A DNA stretch of 64,000 bases, from positions 124,001-188,000 of the forward strand of contig NZ_BMEC01000011.1 of the NCBI RefSeq assembly GCF_014636295.1, read 5' to 3'. The DNA comes from Marivirga lumbricoides (lineage in GTDB: Bacteria; Bacteroidota; Bacteroidia; Cytophagales; Cyclobacteriaceae). The position numbers were made by a program, and so were the translations under genes. Below, in pieces: positions 47,247 through 56,342 of the stretch (position 1 is the stretch's first letter; every line of letters begins with the position of its first letter). The notes beneath the pieces were generated by a model. It made no database searches. It saw only the letters and a list, made by a program, of their open reading frames with translations, and was not told the origin of the DNA.

Positions 47247-47280
47247 GCCCTCCGAAAAAATAAGCTTCGGAGGGCATTTT
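47247..47280 (+). terminator. Terminator of paaN
   Basis: Ten-base GC-rich stem (47247-47256 with 47266-47275), 9-base loop, then ATTTT. Confidence 0.87.
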
Positions 47281-47284
47281 CTTC

Positions 47285-47520
47285 TTCCACCTCTGCGATT
47301 ATATAAAAAGACTATTCCAATAAAGCCACCTATCTTCTACAATTTATTATAAAAAAAGATACCCCACAATGCAGATTTCAGGAGTATTATACGTCTTAAA
47401 CCGAACACTTTTCTGTCCACTTTTGAACACACTAATATTTGGGGGAAATTCCTACAGGAAATAAAAATAACCTCTTCACTCCCTCTGATGCAGGAATTGC
47501 AAAAAAAATTCTTTTCCCAT
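47285..47520. other. Noncoding spacer before the pentapeptide gene
   Basis: Together with the terminator and the promoter region this makes a 360-base gap. I see no gene on either strand (a 68-codon antisense reading at 47337-47543 is unsupported). Only the ECF-like boxes at 47521-47547 stand out. Confidence 0.5.
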
Positions 47521-47547
47521 GCAACCACTTTAAGTTTAGGCACATCT
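47521..47547 (+). promoter_or_regulatory. Candidate ECF-sigma promoter of the pentapeptide gene
   Basis: GCAAC at 47521-47525 and ATCT at 47544-47547, separated by 18 bases, in a context (TGCAACC ... GCACATCT) like the pair before the ECF operon at 32004-32029. Transcription would begin near 47554, leaving about 39 bases before the ATG. It fits neither box of the housekeeping promoter. Confidence 0.45.
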
Positions 47548-47592
47548 ATTGAACAGATTATAAGAAATAAAAAATAAAACCTAAACTAAAAG

Positions 47593-48369
47593 ATGATGAA
47601 AAAGATTAACTTACTATTAGCAGCCCTATTATTTGTAACAGTAACTGTATCTGTAAATGCGCAATCCATTGATGCCAAAGAGATTATAAAGAAAGCAAAA
47701 GCTGGAAAAGACATTACCTATCAAAATGCCACCATTAAAGGAGTTTTAGATTTTACTCCTTATGAAGAGAAAAAGGATGATCTGCCAGGCCGTTCGTGGT
47801 TTAGCACCTCATCCAACACCATTAAAAATGAAATCTCAGGCAAAATCACCTTTATCAACTGTACATTCGAAGATGATGTATTAGCCTATTTACATGATGA
47901 TGACACAGAATACACTTTTGTTTCAAATTTTGAAGAAGATGTGATTTTTAAAAATTGTGCTTTTAAGGAAGGTGCTGCATTTAAATATTCCACTTTCTCA
48001 GGAATAGTTGATTTTTCAGGTTCTGAAATAAAAGAAGAAGCTAATTTTAAATATGCAGAGTTTGAAAAAGAAGCTGATTTTGCAAAACTAAACTTTAAAG
48101 AATTAGCTAACTTTAAATATGCTGAATTTGAAGAAATGGTTACTTTTTCCGGTTCAACATTCAATTCAGAAGCTAATTTCAAATACACTGAAATAGATAA
48201 TGGTGTTAATTTTAGCAATACCATATTCGAAGATTTTCTGAATTTAAAGTATACCAAATTAAACGGTGCTGTGAACCTTAAAAACTTTCAGATAAATGGT
48301 GATATGGATACTAAATACACCGAAGTGAATGGTAAAAGCTTTACTTCTTACCTGGTAAACAACAGATAA
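47593..48369 (+). CDS. Exported pentapeptide-repeat protein
   Basis: A 258-residue protein with a signal peptide (1-24, ending VNAQ). From about residue 85 to 245 a right-handed quadrilateral beta-helix is indicated by five-residue steps centred on Phe or Leu (for example ANFKYAEFEKEADFAKLNF and ANFKYAEFEEMVTFSGSTF). The DNA of these steps also repeats. No catalytic residue is visible. Most known pentapeptide proteins are cytosolic gyrase-protecting DNA mimics or membrane-tethered; an exported one must have another role. Possible ECF promoter upstream; terminator downstream at 48419. Confidence 0.85.
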   Translation: MMKKINLLLAALLFVTVTVSVNAQSIDAKEIIKKAKAGKDITYQNATIKGVLDFTPYEEKKDDLPGRSWFSTSSNTIKNEISGKITFINCTFEDDVLAYLHDDDTEYTFVSNFEEDVIFKNCAFKEGAAFKYSTFSGIVDFSGSEIKEEANFKYAEFEKEADFAKLNFKELANFKYAEFEEMVTFSGSTFNSEANFKYTEIDNGVNFSNTIFEDFLNLKYTKLNGAVNLKNFQINGDMDTKYTEVNGKSFTSYLVNNR

Positions 48370-48418
48370 CCCTATCAATGGGAGTTCGGTAAAAAAGAAT
48401 CCTCCAACCCTATAAAAG

Positions 48419-48452
48419 AAGCTGCCACATAAATAATGAAGGCAGCTTTTTT
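48419..48452 (+). terminator. Terminator of the pentapeptide gene
   Basis: Stem AAGCTGCC (48419-48426) pairs with GGCAGCTT (48441-48448), extended by a G-U pair, with a 14-base loop and a run of T to 48454. Confidence 0.82.
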
Positions 48453-48535
48453 TTATTTAATACTGTTCAGATTGTATTATATTGTGGAATAGTTTGACCA
48501 GGAGTGCAATTCCTGTAACAAATTAGCTTACACAT

Positions 48536-50020
48536 ATGAAGAAATACGATTTGGCGATTATTGGAGCCGGTCCTTCCGGCTATGCTGCTGCCATGCGTGC
48601 AGTGGACTTCAGAAAAAAAACGCTTCTCGTTGAAAAGCAAACTTTAGGTGGTGCAGGCATTACCAATGGTGCACTTTCTTCTAAAACATGGTGGGAGTTG
48701 TCGCGTGATATGCTGGCTTTCCGCAGAAATCTCTCCCGCTATGGCATGCAGTCACCTGCCACCATCTGGAAAGAAATTCAGCAAGAAGTTAATTTGGCTG
48801 TAAAAGAGAGAATACACCTTTTGCAACATCACCTTGATTGCCTGAGAGATAGCCCTACTTATAGCCAATACCTTGATTACCAAACGGGGACTGCAGAAAT
48901 TGTGGATGAAAATACCATTAAAATTACAAATGATGAAGAAACTGATGTAGTGCATGCGGAATACATCGTTATAGCCTCAGGGAGCCGTCCAAGAACACTT
49001 CCTCATTTACCAATTGATGAGGAGCATATCCTTAGTAGCGATACCATTGAACACATGACTGATTTCCCCAAGAGCCTTGTAATTGTAGGTGCCGGTGTGG
49101 TAGGCTGCGAGTACGCTACTATTTTTTCAGGCTTTGGTCAAACTAAGGTATTTTTAATAGATAAGGGAGATAGCATTCTTCCTTTTGAAGATGCTGATGT
49201 GGTAGCTGTAATAGAAAAAAATCTGGAAGAACAGGGAGTGCATATCCATAGGAATTCTACATTAACAAAAATGGAGATTGTTAACGGAAAAGTGATGTAT
49301 GAACTGGCCTTATCCGATGGACGCACCGAGACTTTTGAAGTGGAAAAAGCCTTAGTTTCTGTCGGCAGAGTACCTAACTACGAGAAAATCTGGTCGGATG
49401 CTGTACCTATTAAAATGAATTTAAGAGGTATTGAAGACCATGACACAAACACTTCAATTAAAAATATCTTTGCTATTGGAGACATTACTGCGGATATTAA
49501 CCTGGTGAACGTAGGAGAATTGGAAGGACGATATGCAGTAGAGAAAATTTTTAGCCACCCTACAAAAAAACTGGTCTATGAAAACATCAGCACCATTATG
49601 TTTTTAAACCCGGAAGTGGCTGGTGTGGGGCTTAATGAAAAAATGGCTAAAGAGAAAGGTTATAATTATAAAGCTGTAACTGTGGATTATACTACCATTC
49701 CCAGAGCGATTGCCAAAAGAAATACACAGGGTTTTATTAAACTGTTGGTTACTAATGATGATGAAATGAAAGTATTGGGTATGCGCGTAGTGGGTGAACA
49801 GGCATCCTCAGCCATACAGGCAGTAGCATTATTAATCAGCATGAATAAAGGTATTGAGGAGCTGGCGGAGTGTGTACACCCCCACCCCAGCATTACGGAA
49901 GGCATTCAGGAAAGCGTGCGGGCACTATTGGGTAAATCCATATTAAAGTCCGGTCTGCTCAACAATAAGGTAAACTGCTATTGCTATGATTGCGAGAGAG
50001 GTGAAATTGAGAGCTTTTAG
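48536..50020 (+). CDS. FAD/NAD(P) oxidoreductase, lipoamide-dehydrogenase-like, lacking the redox disulfide
   Basis: A 494-residue flavoprotein of the class-I pyridine nucleotide-disulfide family. FAD site GAGPSG (10-15); NAD(P) site GAGVVG (about 186-191); AIGDIT FAD motif; C-terminal interface with His450 and Glu455 in HPHPSITEG. In lipoamide dehydrogenase the helix after the first motif has GGTCLNVGCIPSK; here it is GGAGITNGALSSK (38-50), so Gly41 and Ala46 replace both Cys. Soluble transhydrogenase SthA also lacks the pair but keeps one Cys. The C-terminus ends with an added CYCYDC (Cys481, 483, 486) in front of a charged tail. It may be a transhydrogenase-like enzyme or use the C-terminal cysteines; its partner is unknown. 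Confidence 0.85.
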   Translation: MKKYDLAIIGAGPSGYAAAMRAVDFRKKTLLVEKQTLGGAGITNGALSSKTWWELSRDMLAFRRNLSRYGMQSPATIWKEIQQEVNLAVKERIHLLQHHLDCLRDSPTYSQYLDYQTGTAEIVDENTIKITNDEETDVVHAEYIVIASGSRPRTLPHLPIDEEHILSSDTIEHMTDFPKSLVIVGAGVVGCEYATIFSGFGQTKVFLIDKGDSILPFEDADVVAVIEKNLEEQGVHIHRNSTLTKMEIVNGKVMYELALSDGRTETFEVEKALVSVGRVPNYEKIWSDAVPIKMNLRGIEDHDTNTSIKNIFAIGDITADINLVNVGELEGRYAVEKIFSHPTKKLVYENISTIMFLNPEVAGVGLNEKMAKEKGYNYKAVTVDYTTIPRAIAKRNTQGFIKLLVTNDDEMKVLGMRVVGEQASSAIQAVALLISMNKGIEELAECVHPHPSITEGIQESVRALLGKSILKSGLLNNKVNCYCYDCERGEIESF

Positions 50021-50134
50021 GTGATAATTGAATGAAATTATAAATTATTTGATGTCAGTATATTAGTAATTTAGCAATATTGATGTTTTTAACTATCATT
50101 CTTTATCCTCACAACTAGAATATATTAACCAAAT

Positions 50135-50704
50135 GTGAAAATATTCAAGGTCGGAAATAACGAATTACATATTGAACCTAACAAGATTTATTGGGACAAT
50201 AAGCTTCTAAACAGTCAATTAGAAAATCCAACACAAATCCGTTACGGACTTGCCCCTATTCAAATAGATATGTTCACAATAGGAACAAATTTCAAAATCC
50301 AACTTCGTAACGAAAATAAAGATCGATTGAATATATCACTTAAATCTTATTTCGGAATTGGGAAAACTAAAAAGCATCAACATTATAATCATATAGCAGA
50401 TGTCATTTGGGATGCCTATTTCTCGATACTATTTACAGAACTGACACAAAAGTGGGAAAAGGGAGAAACTATTGACATAGATAAATTTCGCTTTGATCTT
50501 TATGGAATAACAAAATCAATCGGAACAAATAAGATAACTATAACCTTTGACGAGATGAAACTACTCCCAAGATTTGACCATCTTCTTATTAACTCTAAAT
50601 TAAATACTGAAAAGTTTATAAAGCTACACTATTTAGATCATTGGAATTGGCCGCTAATTAATGAAATACTAAACCTGGGAATAAGAAAACATGAGGTGTA
50701 TTAA
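50135..50704 (+). CDS. Hypothetical cytoplasmic protein
   Basis: A 189-residue protein with no signal peptide, no membrane segment and no Cys. I do not recognise a family. It reads like a compact mixed alpha/beta protein, with several beta segments (EPNKIYWDNKLLN, DMFTIGTNFKIQL, DRLNISLKSYFGI) followed by helices. The start is GTG at 50135: an in-frame stop lies at 50126-50128 and no ATG occurs before the first conserved-looking strand. It is separated from the flavoprotein by 114 bases and from the convergent T9SS cargo gene by 94. Its coding character (good open frame, typical Asn/Lys/Ile use) supports a real gene. Confidence 0.6.
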   Translation: MKIFKVGNNELHIEPNKIYWDNKLLNSQLENPTQIRYGLAPIQIDMFTIGTNFKIQLRNENKDRLNISLKSYFGIGKTKKHQHYNHIADVIWDAYFSILFTELTQKWEKGETIDIDKFRFDLYGITKSIGTNKITITFDEMKLLPRFDHLLINSKLNTEKFIKLHYLDHWNWPLINEILNLGIRKHEVY

Positions 50705-50798
50705 TAATAAGAAGTAGAAATCTTCTGGATATTATGGTAATGGAAATATGGAAAATAATTAAATAACCTTAATAAATCCATTCCAAAAAGCTCCCCTC

Positions 50799-53700
50799 CT
50801 ACCTCAACAATGTAATACTTCCTGATTTGGCTATTTCACTGTCACCACATTTTATCACGTAGTAATATACTCCATCAGGCACAGGACTACCATTATCTGT
50901 TGTACCTTCCCAATCGTTATTGTATGGTTTCGCCTGGTAAATCCTATTGCCTTGCTGATCATAAATTTCCACCCCGCATTGGGTAAAATTCTCAATGTTC
51001 TCCACCTTCCAAAACTGCGCAATGGCATCATTGTTAGGTGAAAAGAATTTCATTGGTGTGATTCTGTCTCCGATATTGGTTTCTTCAACGATCACCGTCA
51101 CTTCCGCACTTCCAAAGCAGCCGTTGGCATCTATACCTTCTACCTTGAAAGTAGTGGTGGCAGGTGGTGCAAATTCAATCTGGCTGCCAGTTTCATTTAA
51201 CGTTTCTGTTCCCGCAAACCATTCATAATCCACTAAACCAGAAACTACTATTGAAACAGTATCCCCCGACTTGATTGTAGCACTTGAAGGGGTTAAGCTT
51301 ACATTAGGCATAGGAAAAGTTTGAATCTGGATTTCTGAAAAGCCTTCGCAGCCGTTAGCATTTGCCACTGTTACAGAATATGTACCACCTTCATCCACCG
51401 TGATTTCAGAAGTTGTTTCTCCCGTGCTCCACTGATAAGAGGAAAATGCACCATCCACTGATAAAACAGTACTTTCGCCTTCACAAACAGTTGTTGAAGA
51501 AGCTTCAACGGCTACATTAAGTGCTCCATTCACAGTTATATCCTGCGAAGATTGAGATGTACAAGTGGCAAACCCATCATAAGAAACTTCCAAAGTAACT
51601 TCAAATGTACCCGCTGCGCTATAAGTATGGGTAGGGTTTTGAGATGAGGAGGTTTTCCCATCTCCAAAATTCCAGGAGTAGCGGGCAAGTGATTCATCTG
51701 CTACGGTAGACTGATTAGTGAAAGAAACAGCACTCGCAATGCAGGCAGAAGCAGGTAAACTAAAATTTGCTGCAGGAGCTGCAAGAAAAGCCACTTCTAA
51801 TGTATCAGAATGAATAGTGGGACAAAAGCTATTCACATTGTCAGTAATCTCCACATGGTATTCACCTGAGCCTGAAGGGGCGTAAGTTGCACCGGTAGCT
51901 CCAGAAATGGGAGATGTTCCCTGGTACCACTGATAGCTAAAGCCTGGTGTGTTAGGAGATACATTTAGGGAAACAGGATCCCCTTCGCAGTAGGTTCCTG
52001 CACCTGATTGCTCTAAGAAAAAGGATGGTGCTGAAATTACATCTACAACAATGCTTTTAGTTTCAATAATACAGCTACCTACATACACATCAAGGTAGTA
52101 ACGACCTGCTTTACCCGCATTAAAATTGGTTACATCTACGCTTAAACCGGTTGCGGAATACCCCTGTGGCCCTCGCCATTCATAAGAGGTTGCACCAACA
52201 TCAGAAGCTACGTTTAAGGTCAACACACCTCCATTACATACCGGATCATTAGCGGTTAATGTAGCTGAAGGCAAAGTACCGGATGACACTATCGTTACGG
52301 TAACTGTTTCAGATACCTCAGCGCAACTTCCTCCATCAGATATAATAGATACGGTGTAATCTCCTGAAGAAGTAGCATTAGTTAATTCTATAAAATTATC
52401 CGAACCTGATTTTACAACGGCTCCATCCTTTCTCCACTGATATGTAAGACCGGGAATATCCTGAACCTCAAGCCTTACAGGATTACCTACACATGCATTT
52501 ACCGGCCCCTCGGGAGTAATGATTGGTTTGATACATCTATTATTCCTTAGTACAGAAATTTTAGATGAAAAAATACCATTACTTGCATCATCCACACTTG
52601 CCAGGACAATGTCAGGTTTACTATCACCATCAATATCAGCAATCTTAATATTCCTGTTAATATAAGTAACAGGAATTGCCACTTTAGTAAAATTTAATCC
52701 AGTACCATCATTATTCAAGATATTAACAGTTCTGGCCGGGCCAACAGTAGCAACTGCTATATCTATGTTGCCATCTCCATCCACATCTCCAAAATCCAAA
52801 CCCCAAGGTCTGCTATCTGTTGCTACATTACGTGCAGATCCAAATTGTGGAGCACCTCCTACCTGGCTAGTTTCATTAAGAAATATTGCTACAGCAGAAC
52901 TTAAAAACAAAGTAGCTACTATATCAGGTTTATTGTCGTTATTGATATCCCCTACTTTCAGGTTAACAAAAGTACCGGGTGAATTATACTGATTAAAACT
53001 ATTAAATGAGATGTTACCCGGAGTACTTTGGTTAGTGGCAATGTAAAACCCTCCACCATCTGTTAAAAATTGGTTGGCAACAATATCCGGTTTCCCATCA
53101 CCATTTAAATCTTCCACATCCAAACCAGCTGTACTTTGAGCATTACCTACATTCAGTTCGATTATATTAGGATCAAAAGAAATGTTCCCCCCTACAGAAG
53201 TATTTTTAACAATTGAAATTTTATTGTGGGCCTGATCTGATACAACTAAGTCGGGCTTCCCATCCAGATCAATGTCTTTAATAATAATTCGTTTGGTAGA
53301 AAATCCCGTTAAAGAAATAGTGGTTGTAGAACCAAAAGTTATACTACCAGGTGTACTCATATTTTCTTTAATAGCAATTCTGTTTCCTTCATTTAAGGCG
53401 TCTGAAAACTCAGAAAACACCAATTCAGGCTTACCATCACCATTTAAATCGCCTACAGTTAGGTTTAATGTATTAAATGGTACACCAGCTGGGATTGTTG
53501 AGGAAGGACCAATATTACCAGGTGAGCCTTGGTTTTCCCATATCTTACCTCCGTTAATATTAGTGTAAGCACCAATCATATCATTTTTGCCATCACCATC
53601 CAGATCACTAACAACTACATCATATAATCCACCCCCACCAGGACCATCAATTTGCGTATCGAAATCTGTGCTTGCCACACCCTGCTGGCCACCATAGCTT

Positions 53701-54008
53701 AACATAAAATGTTCACTACTATAGTACAAACGAGTAGATGAGTTTAAAACAGTGATATTGTCATAAGTTGCTCCGGTGGGCACTTTAGCCTCTATCAATT
53801 GATCTGAAACTTCAGTGATTTCCCCTTCCATACTCCCAAAAAAAATTCTGCTGGCTCCTGTGAGGCCAACGCCTTTAACCTCTACTAATTGGCCTGCATA
53901 GCCTTTTTTAGGAGTCACAGATTCAATGTAAGTGCTTTGGCCAAGCGTATCTACAGCAAATGTGCAAAGGCAAAAAAATAGAAAATATTTGGATAAATAA
54001 TGAAGCAT
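50799..54008 (-). CDS. Secreted FG-GAP/PKD surface protein with type B T9SS C-terminus
   Basis: A 1069-residue surface protein. Signal peptide 1-23 (ends DTLGQ). IPT/TIG domain about 26-110 (IESVTPKKGYAGQLVEVKG). FG-GAP/VCBS repeats about 125-485, at least six DxxGDGxPD-like metal loops (VSDLDGDGKNDMIG, VGDLNGDGKPELVF, and so on), predicting a seven-bladed propeller. Ig/PKD modules about 490-960 (Cys-containing Ig-like units; PKD at YSWNFGDGKTSSSQNPTHTY). C-terminal domain about 975-1069, FFSPNNDAIAQFWKVENI, then VEIYDQQGNRIYQ and PVPDGVYYYVIKCG, the gliding-motility-associated (CHU_C, type B) sorting signal. It follows the SPOR-fused SprF gene by 27 bases on the same strand. Confidence 0.93.
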   Translation of the reverse strand: MLHYLSKYFLFFCLCTFAVDTLGQSTYIESVTPKKGYAGQLVEVKGVGLTGASRIFFGSMEGEITEVSDQLIEAKVPTGATYDNITVLNSSTRLYYSSEHFMLSYGGQQGVASTDFDTQIDGPGGGGLYDVVVSDLDGDGKNDMIGAYTNINGGKIWENQGSPGNIGPSSTIPAGVPFNTLNLTVGDLNGDGKPELVFSEFSDALNEGNRIAIKENMSTPGSITFGSTTTISLTGFSTKRIIIKDIDLDGKPDLVVSDQAHNKISIVKNTSVGGNISFDPNIIELNVGNAQSTAGLDVEDLNGDGKPDIVANQFLTDGGGFYIATNQSTPGNISFNSFNQYNSPGTFVNLKVGDINNDNKPDIVATLFLSSAVAIFLNETSQVGGAPQFGSARNVATDSRPWGLDFGDVDGDGNIDIAVATVGPARTVNILNNDGTGLNFTKVAIPVTYINRNIKIADIDGDSKPDIVLASVDDASNGIFSSKISVLRNNRCIKPIITPEGPVNACVGNPVRLEVQDIPGLTYQWRKDGAVVKSGSDNFIELTNATSSGDYTVSIISDGGSCAEVSETVTVTIVSSGTLPSATLTANDPVCNGGVLTLNVASDVGATSYEWRGPQGYSATGLSVDVTNFNAGKAGRYYLDVYVGSCIIETKSIVVDVISAPSFFLEQSGAGTYCEGDPVSLNVSPNTPGFSYQWYQGTSPISGATGATYAPSGSGEYHVEITDNVNSFCPTIHSDTLEVAFLAAPAANFSLPASACIASAVSFTNQSTVADESLARYSWNFGDGKTSSSQNPTHTYSAAGTFEVTLEVSYDGFATCTSQSSQDITVNGALNVAVEASSTTVCEGESTVLSVDGAFSSYQWSTGETTSEITVDEGGTYSVTVANANGCEGFSEIQIQTFPMPNVSLTPSSATIKSGDTVSIVVSGLVDYEWFAGTETLNETGSQIEFAPPATTTFKVEGIDANGCFGSAEVTVIVEETNIGDRITPMKFFSPNNDAIAQFWKVENIENFTQCGVEIYDQQGNRIYQAKPYNNDWEGTTDNGSPVPDGVYYYVIKCGDSEIAKSGSITLLR

Positions 54009-54035
54009 ATAAACTATTAAATGAACCTTTTGAAT

Positions 54036-55337
54036 TTACTTTATATCAATAATAATCACTTTAACATTTTTAAATTTCATCAACTCTTCTGCAGCCTTTT
54101 TGTCTTTTTCGGCATCTCTTCTTGAGAAGGTTTCATAAATATAAACATAATAAATTCCGGTTTTCTCATTATAAAAAATATCAGATGTGACATCCTGATC
54201 CTTTTTTAACTTTTTCACTAACCTGTCAGCTGTATTAAAGTCTTTAAATTCCTGTACTACTACATAATACTTCTTCTTTCGTACCTGGTCTTCATCGCCA
54301 CCTAACTGTACATCCTGACTGGAAAACCTTGGTGCTCTGTCGTTAGATCTATCCAGAGACTTCAATTTTGGTCTTTCAATAAGCTCTTTAATTTTATCAC
54401 CAATGGTGAGTTTTAATTGAATCTCATGAGCCCCATCAGCAATACCATTAACTAATTTGCTTGATGGTTCGTAGGCATAGCTGAAGGACAGTTTTTTCAT
54501 ATTAAAACCAATAATTCCTGACATTCCATAATTAAGCCTGTAGGAGCCACCAATCCAGAAAGATTCATTGAAAGTAAGCGTGCTCAACAGTTCTACTCTT
54601 TTTCCAATAAGAGGAGAATAATGATAAATAGCATACATTTGAAAGGGTGAGTAAACATCCTCAATTTTCACCCTTCTTTTGTATCGCCCTGCTCCTCTGG
54701 TAACAATCTTAGAGGCTATCGGCTTTTTAAAATAAGCCATCAGAATGAATTCCTCGAACGGTGATATTTCAAGCGCCTCAAAATTCTGACTATTCACATA
54801 TTGAAGTTTAAACAAGCGGGGCAGTGATGCTCCAATATTTATACCACTGGAGGTGGCTAACTTAAAGCCTACATTTGAGATAGGTTGTATATTATTGTTA
54901 AGAAAATTAGTTATTGCAGGATCGCTAAGGTCTTGTACTTGCGTAACATCAATACTGTTTGCAGTCAGGCCACCGGAAATACCGAAGTGAAATGTACTGT
55001 TCCTGGTTAAGTTCATTTTATAGGAATAGGTAGCTAAAAAGTCAGTAGTAGATAAAAGTCCTCGGTTAAAATGCCTTAATGTAGCCCCCACACCAAATTT
55101 CTTATAGGTGAAAGGAGATTCAAAAGTTAAAGTAGTTACTACAGGCGCCCCTTCTACTCCTCTCCACTGCTGACGATGATTTAACGATACATTTCGAAAA
55201 GGATAAGCAGCAACTTCAGCGGGATTGTATAAATAGGGAGTTGAATAAAAGTGGTTATATACGGGTAATTCCTGAGCTTCTGAAGGAAGCACAAGAAGTA
55301 ATAAATAAAACAATAATGCAAAAATAAATTTGACCAT
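54036..55337 (-). CDS. PorP/SprF-family T9SS outer-membrane protein fused to a SPOR-like domain
   Basis: A 433-residue protein: signal peptide (1-21), a PorP/SprF beta-barrel (about 22-315; the opening YNHFYSTPYLYNPAEVA and NHRQQWRGVEGAP are family motifs) and a charged linker, then an about 80-residue C-terminal domain (about 353-433) that begins KKKYYVVVQEFKDFNTADRLV and has the betaalphabeta-betaalphabeta look of SPOR domains, which bind denuded peptidoglycan. Stand-alone SprF proteins are about 300-340 residues, as is the other copy here (318). It is the first gene of a two-gene unit with the 50799 cargo (27-base gap). SprF proteins are needed for type B cargo to reach the surface. The SPOR assignment is by pattern, not by search. 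Confidence 0.88.
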   Translation of the reverse strand: MVKFIFALLFYLLLLVLPSEAQELPVYNHFYSTPYLYNPAEVAAYPFRNVSLNHRQQWRGVEGAPVVTTLTFESPFTYKKFGVGATLRHFNRGLLSTTDFLATYSYKMNLTRNSTFHFGISGGLTANSIDVTQVQDLSDPAITNFLNNNIQPISNVGFKLATSSGINIGASLPRLFKLQYVNSQNFEALEISPFEEFILMAYFKKPIASKIVTRGAGRYKRRVKIEDVYSPFQMYAIYHYSPLIGKRVELLSTLTFNESFWIGGSYRLNYGMSGIIGFNMKKLSFSYAYEPSSKLVNGIADGAHEIQLKLTIGDKIKELIERPKLKSLDRSNDRAPRFSSQDVQLGGDEDQVRKKKYYVVVQEFKDFNTADRLVKKLKKDQDVTSDIFYNEKTGIYYVYIYETFSRRDAEKDKKAAEELMKFKNVKVIIIDIK

Positions 55338-55514
55338 AGAAAGGGTGTACTTTTATTCTCTCTTTTTGCAAATGATTAAAGAATTAATAGGCAATGTATT
55401 AAATACCTACTCAATTAACAGCATAACAAATAACAAATTTAACTTATTTTTAAGCATTTATTTCAGGATAGTGAATACCTTTAAGTAACTTTATAACCAG
55501 ATTTCAACCTCTTT

Positions 55515-56342
55515 ATGTATAATCTTAGAATAAGTAAAAAAAAAATTGATGATATTTTGAAAGTCGTTGCTCTTTCTCTCTTGATAACTTTTCTATCTGT
55601 GTTTAATAGCCAATTATTAAATGCCCAGATACTTATTGGCCCTAAAGCAGGCGCACGCTTCTCATGGCTAAAATATGAGGATTTTGCTAAAGATGAATAT
55701 AAAAAGAAACCTGTATTTGGATATAGTGCTGGTATAACAACTGCCTTTAAGGTAAAAAAAAGGTTTTTACTGCAACTGGACATCATGTATGCGCAGAGTG
55801 GAAAAAAAATAGAAGGTATCACTGATCCTTCATTGGAAAATCATGCTAAATATCATTATTTAAACACTCCAATTGTATACAAATTGGACTTTAAAGAGAC
55901 TTTAGGTAACAGGTCTTTCAAATGGTATGTAGGTGCAGGGCCCAATGTCAATTTCTGGCTGGGTGGCAAAGGCACTTTAGAATCTGTTGAATTGAGGGAA
56001 GAAAACATAGAAAGGCTTGATTACAAAATTATATTTGATAGTATCCCCGCCAGCCCTGAGTATGGAGGGTTATATATCAAAGAACCTAATAAGATACAGG
56101 TTGGGTTAATTGTTTCAACAGGTTTAGTACTTGAACCTAGTCCCGGCCAGTCATTAATGATTGATTTTAGGTATGAATGGGGACATAGTTATATGGCTCG
56201 AGAAGAAGGCAGATTTGCCAATGTAATAGCGTATGAGGATAATGTTAGGGCGCGAACACACGCTTTACAAATTTCGGTTTGTTATGTTTTTGATATAATT
56301 AACAGAGGCAAAAAGGTAAAAAAGATGTATTACGAAAACTAA
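55515..56342 (+). CDS. Outer-membrane beta-barrel protein (PorT/OMP_b-brl-like)
   Basis: A 275-residue protein with a long-start signal peptide (about 1-37, ending LLNAQ), then eight-strand-type barrel features: amphipathic segments with alternating hydrophobic residues (GPKAGARFSWLKY, LQLDIMYAQSGKKIEG, YHYLNTPIVYKLDF, WYVGAGPNVNFWLGGKG). The conserved LNTPIVYKLDF block with LQLDIMYAQSG is typical of the porin-like (PorT family) group. No sorting domain. It lies divergently from the SPOR-SprF gene (177-base spacer) and upstream of the giant adhesin gene (470-base spacer), in the T9SS island. A role in secretion is suggested by location only. Confidence 0.8.
   Translation: MYNLRISKKKIDDILKVVALSLLITFLSVFNSQLLNAQILIGPKAGARFSWLKYEDFAKDEYKKKPVFGYSAGITTAFKVKKRFLLQLDIMYAQSGKKIEGITDPSLENHAKYHYLNTPIVYKLDFKETLGNRSFKWYVGAGPNVNFWLGGKGTLESVELREENIERLDYKIIFDSIPASPEYGGLYIKEPNKIQVGLIVSTGLVLEPSPGQSLMIDFRYEWGHSYMAREEGRFANVIAYEDNVRARTHALQISVCYVFDIINRGKKVKKMYYEN

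Noticed and set aside
47337-47543. Minus-strand 68-codon frame in the spacer before the pentapeptide gene
   Set aside because: Overlaps the promoter region, has no family match by eye and no start context.
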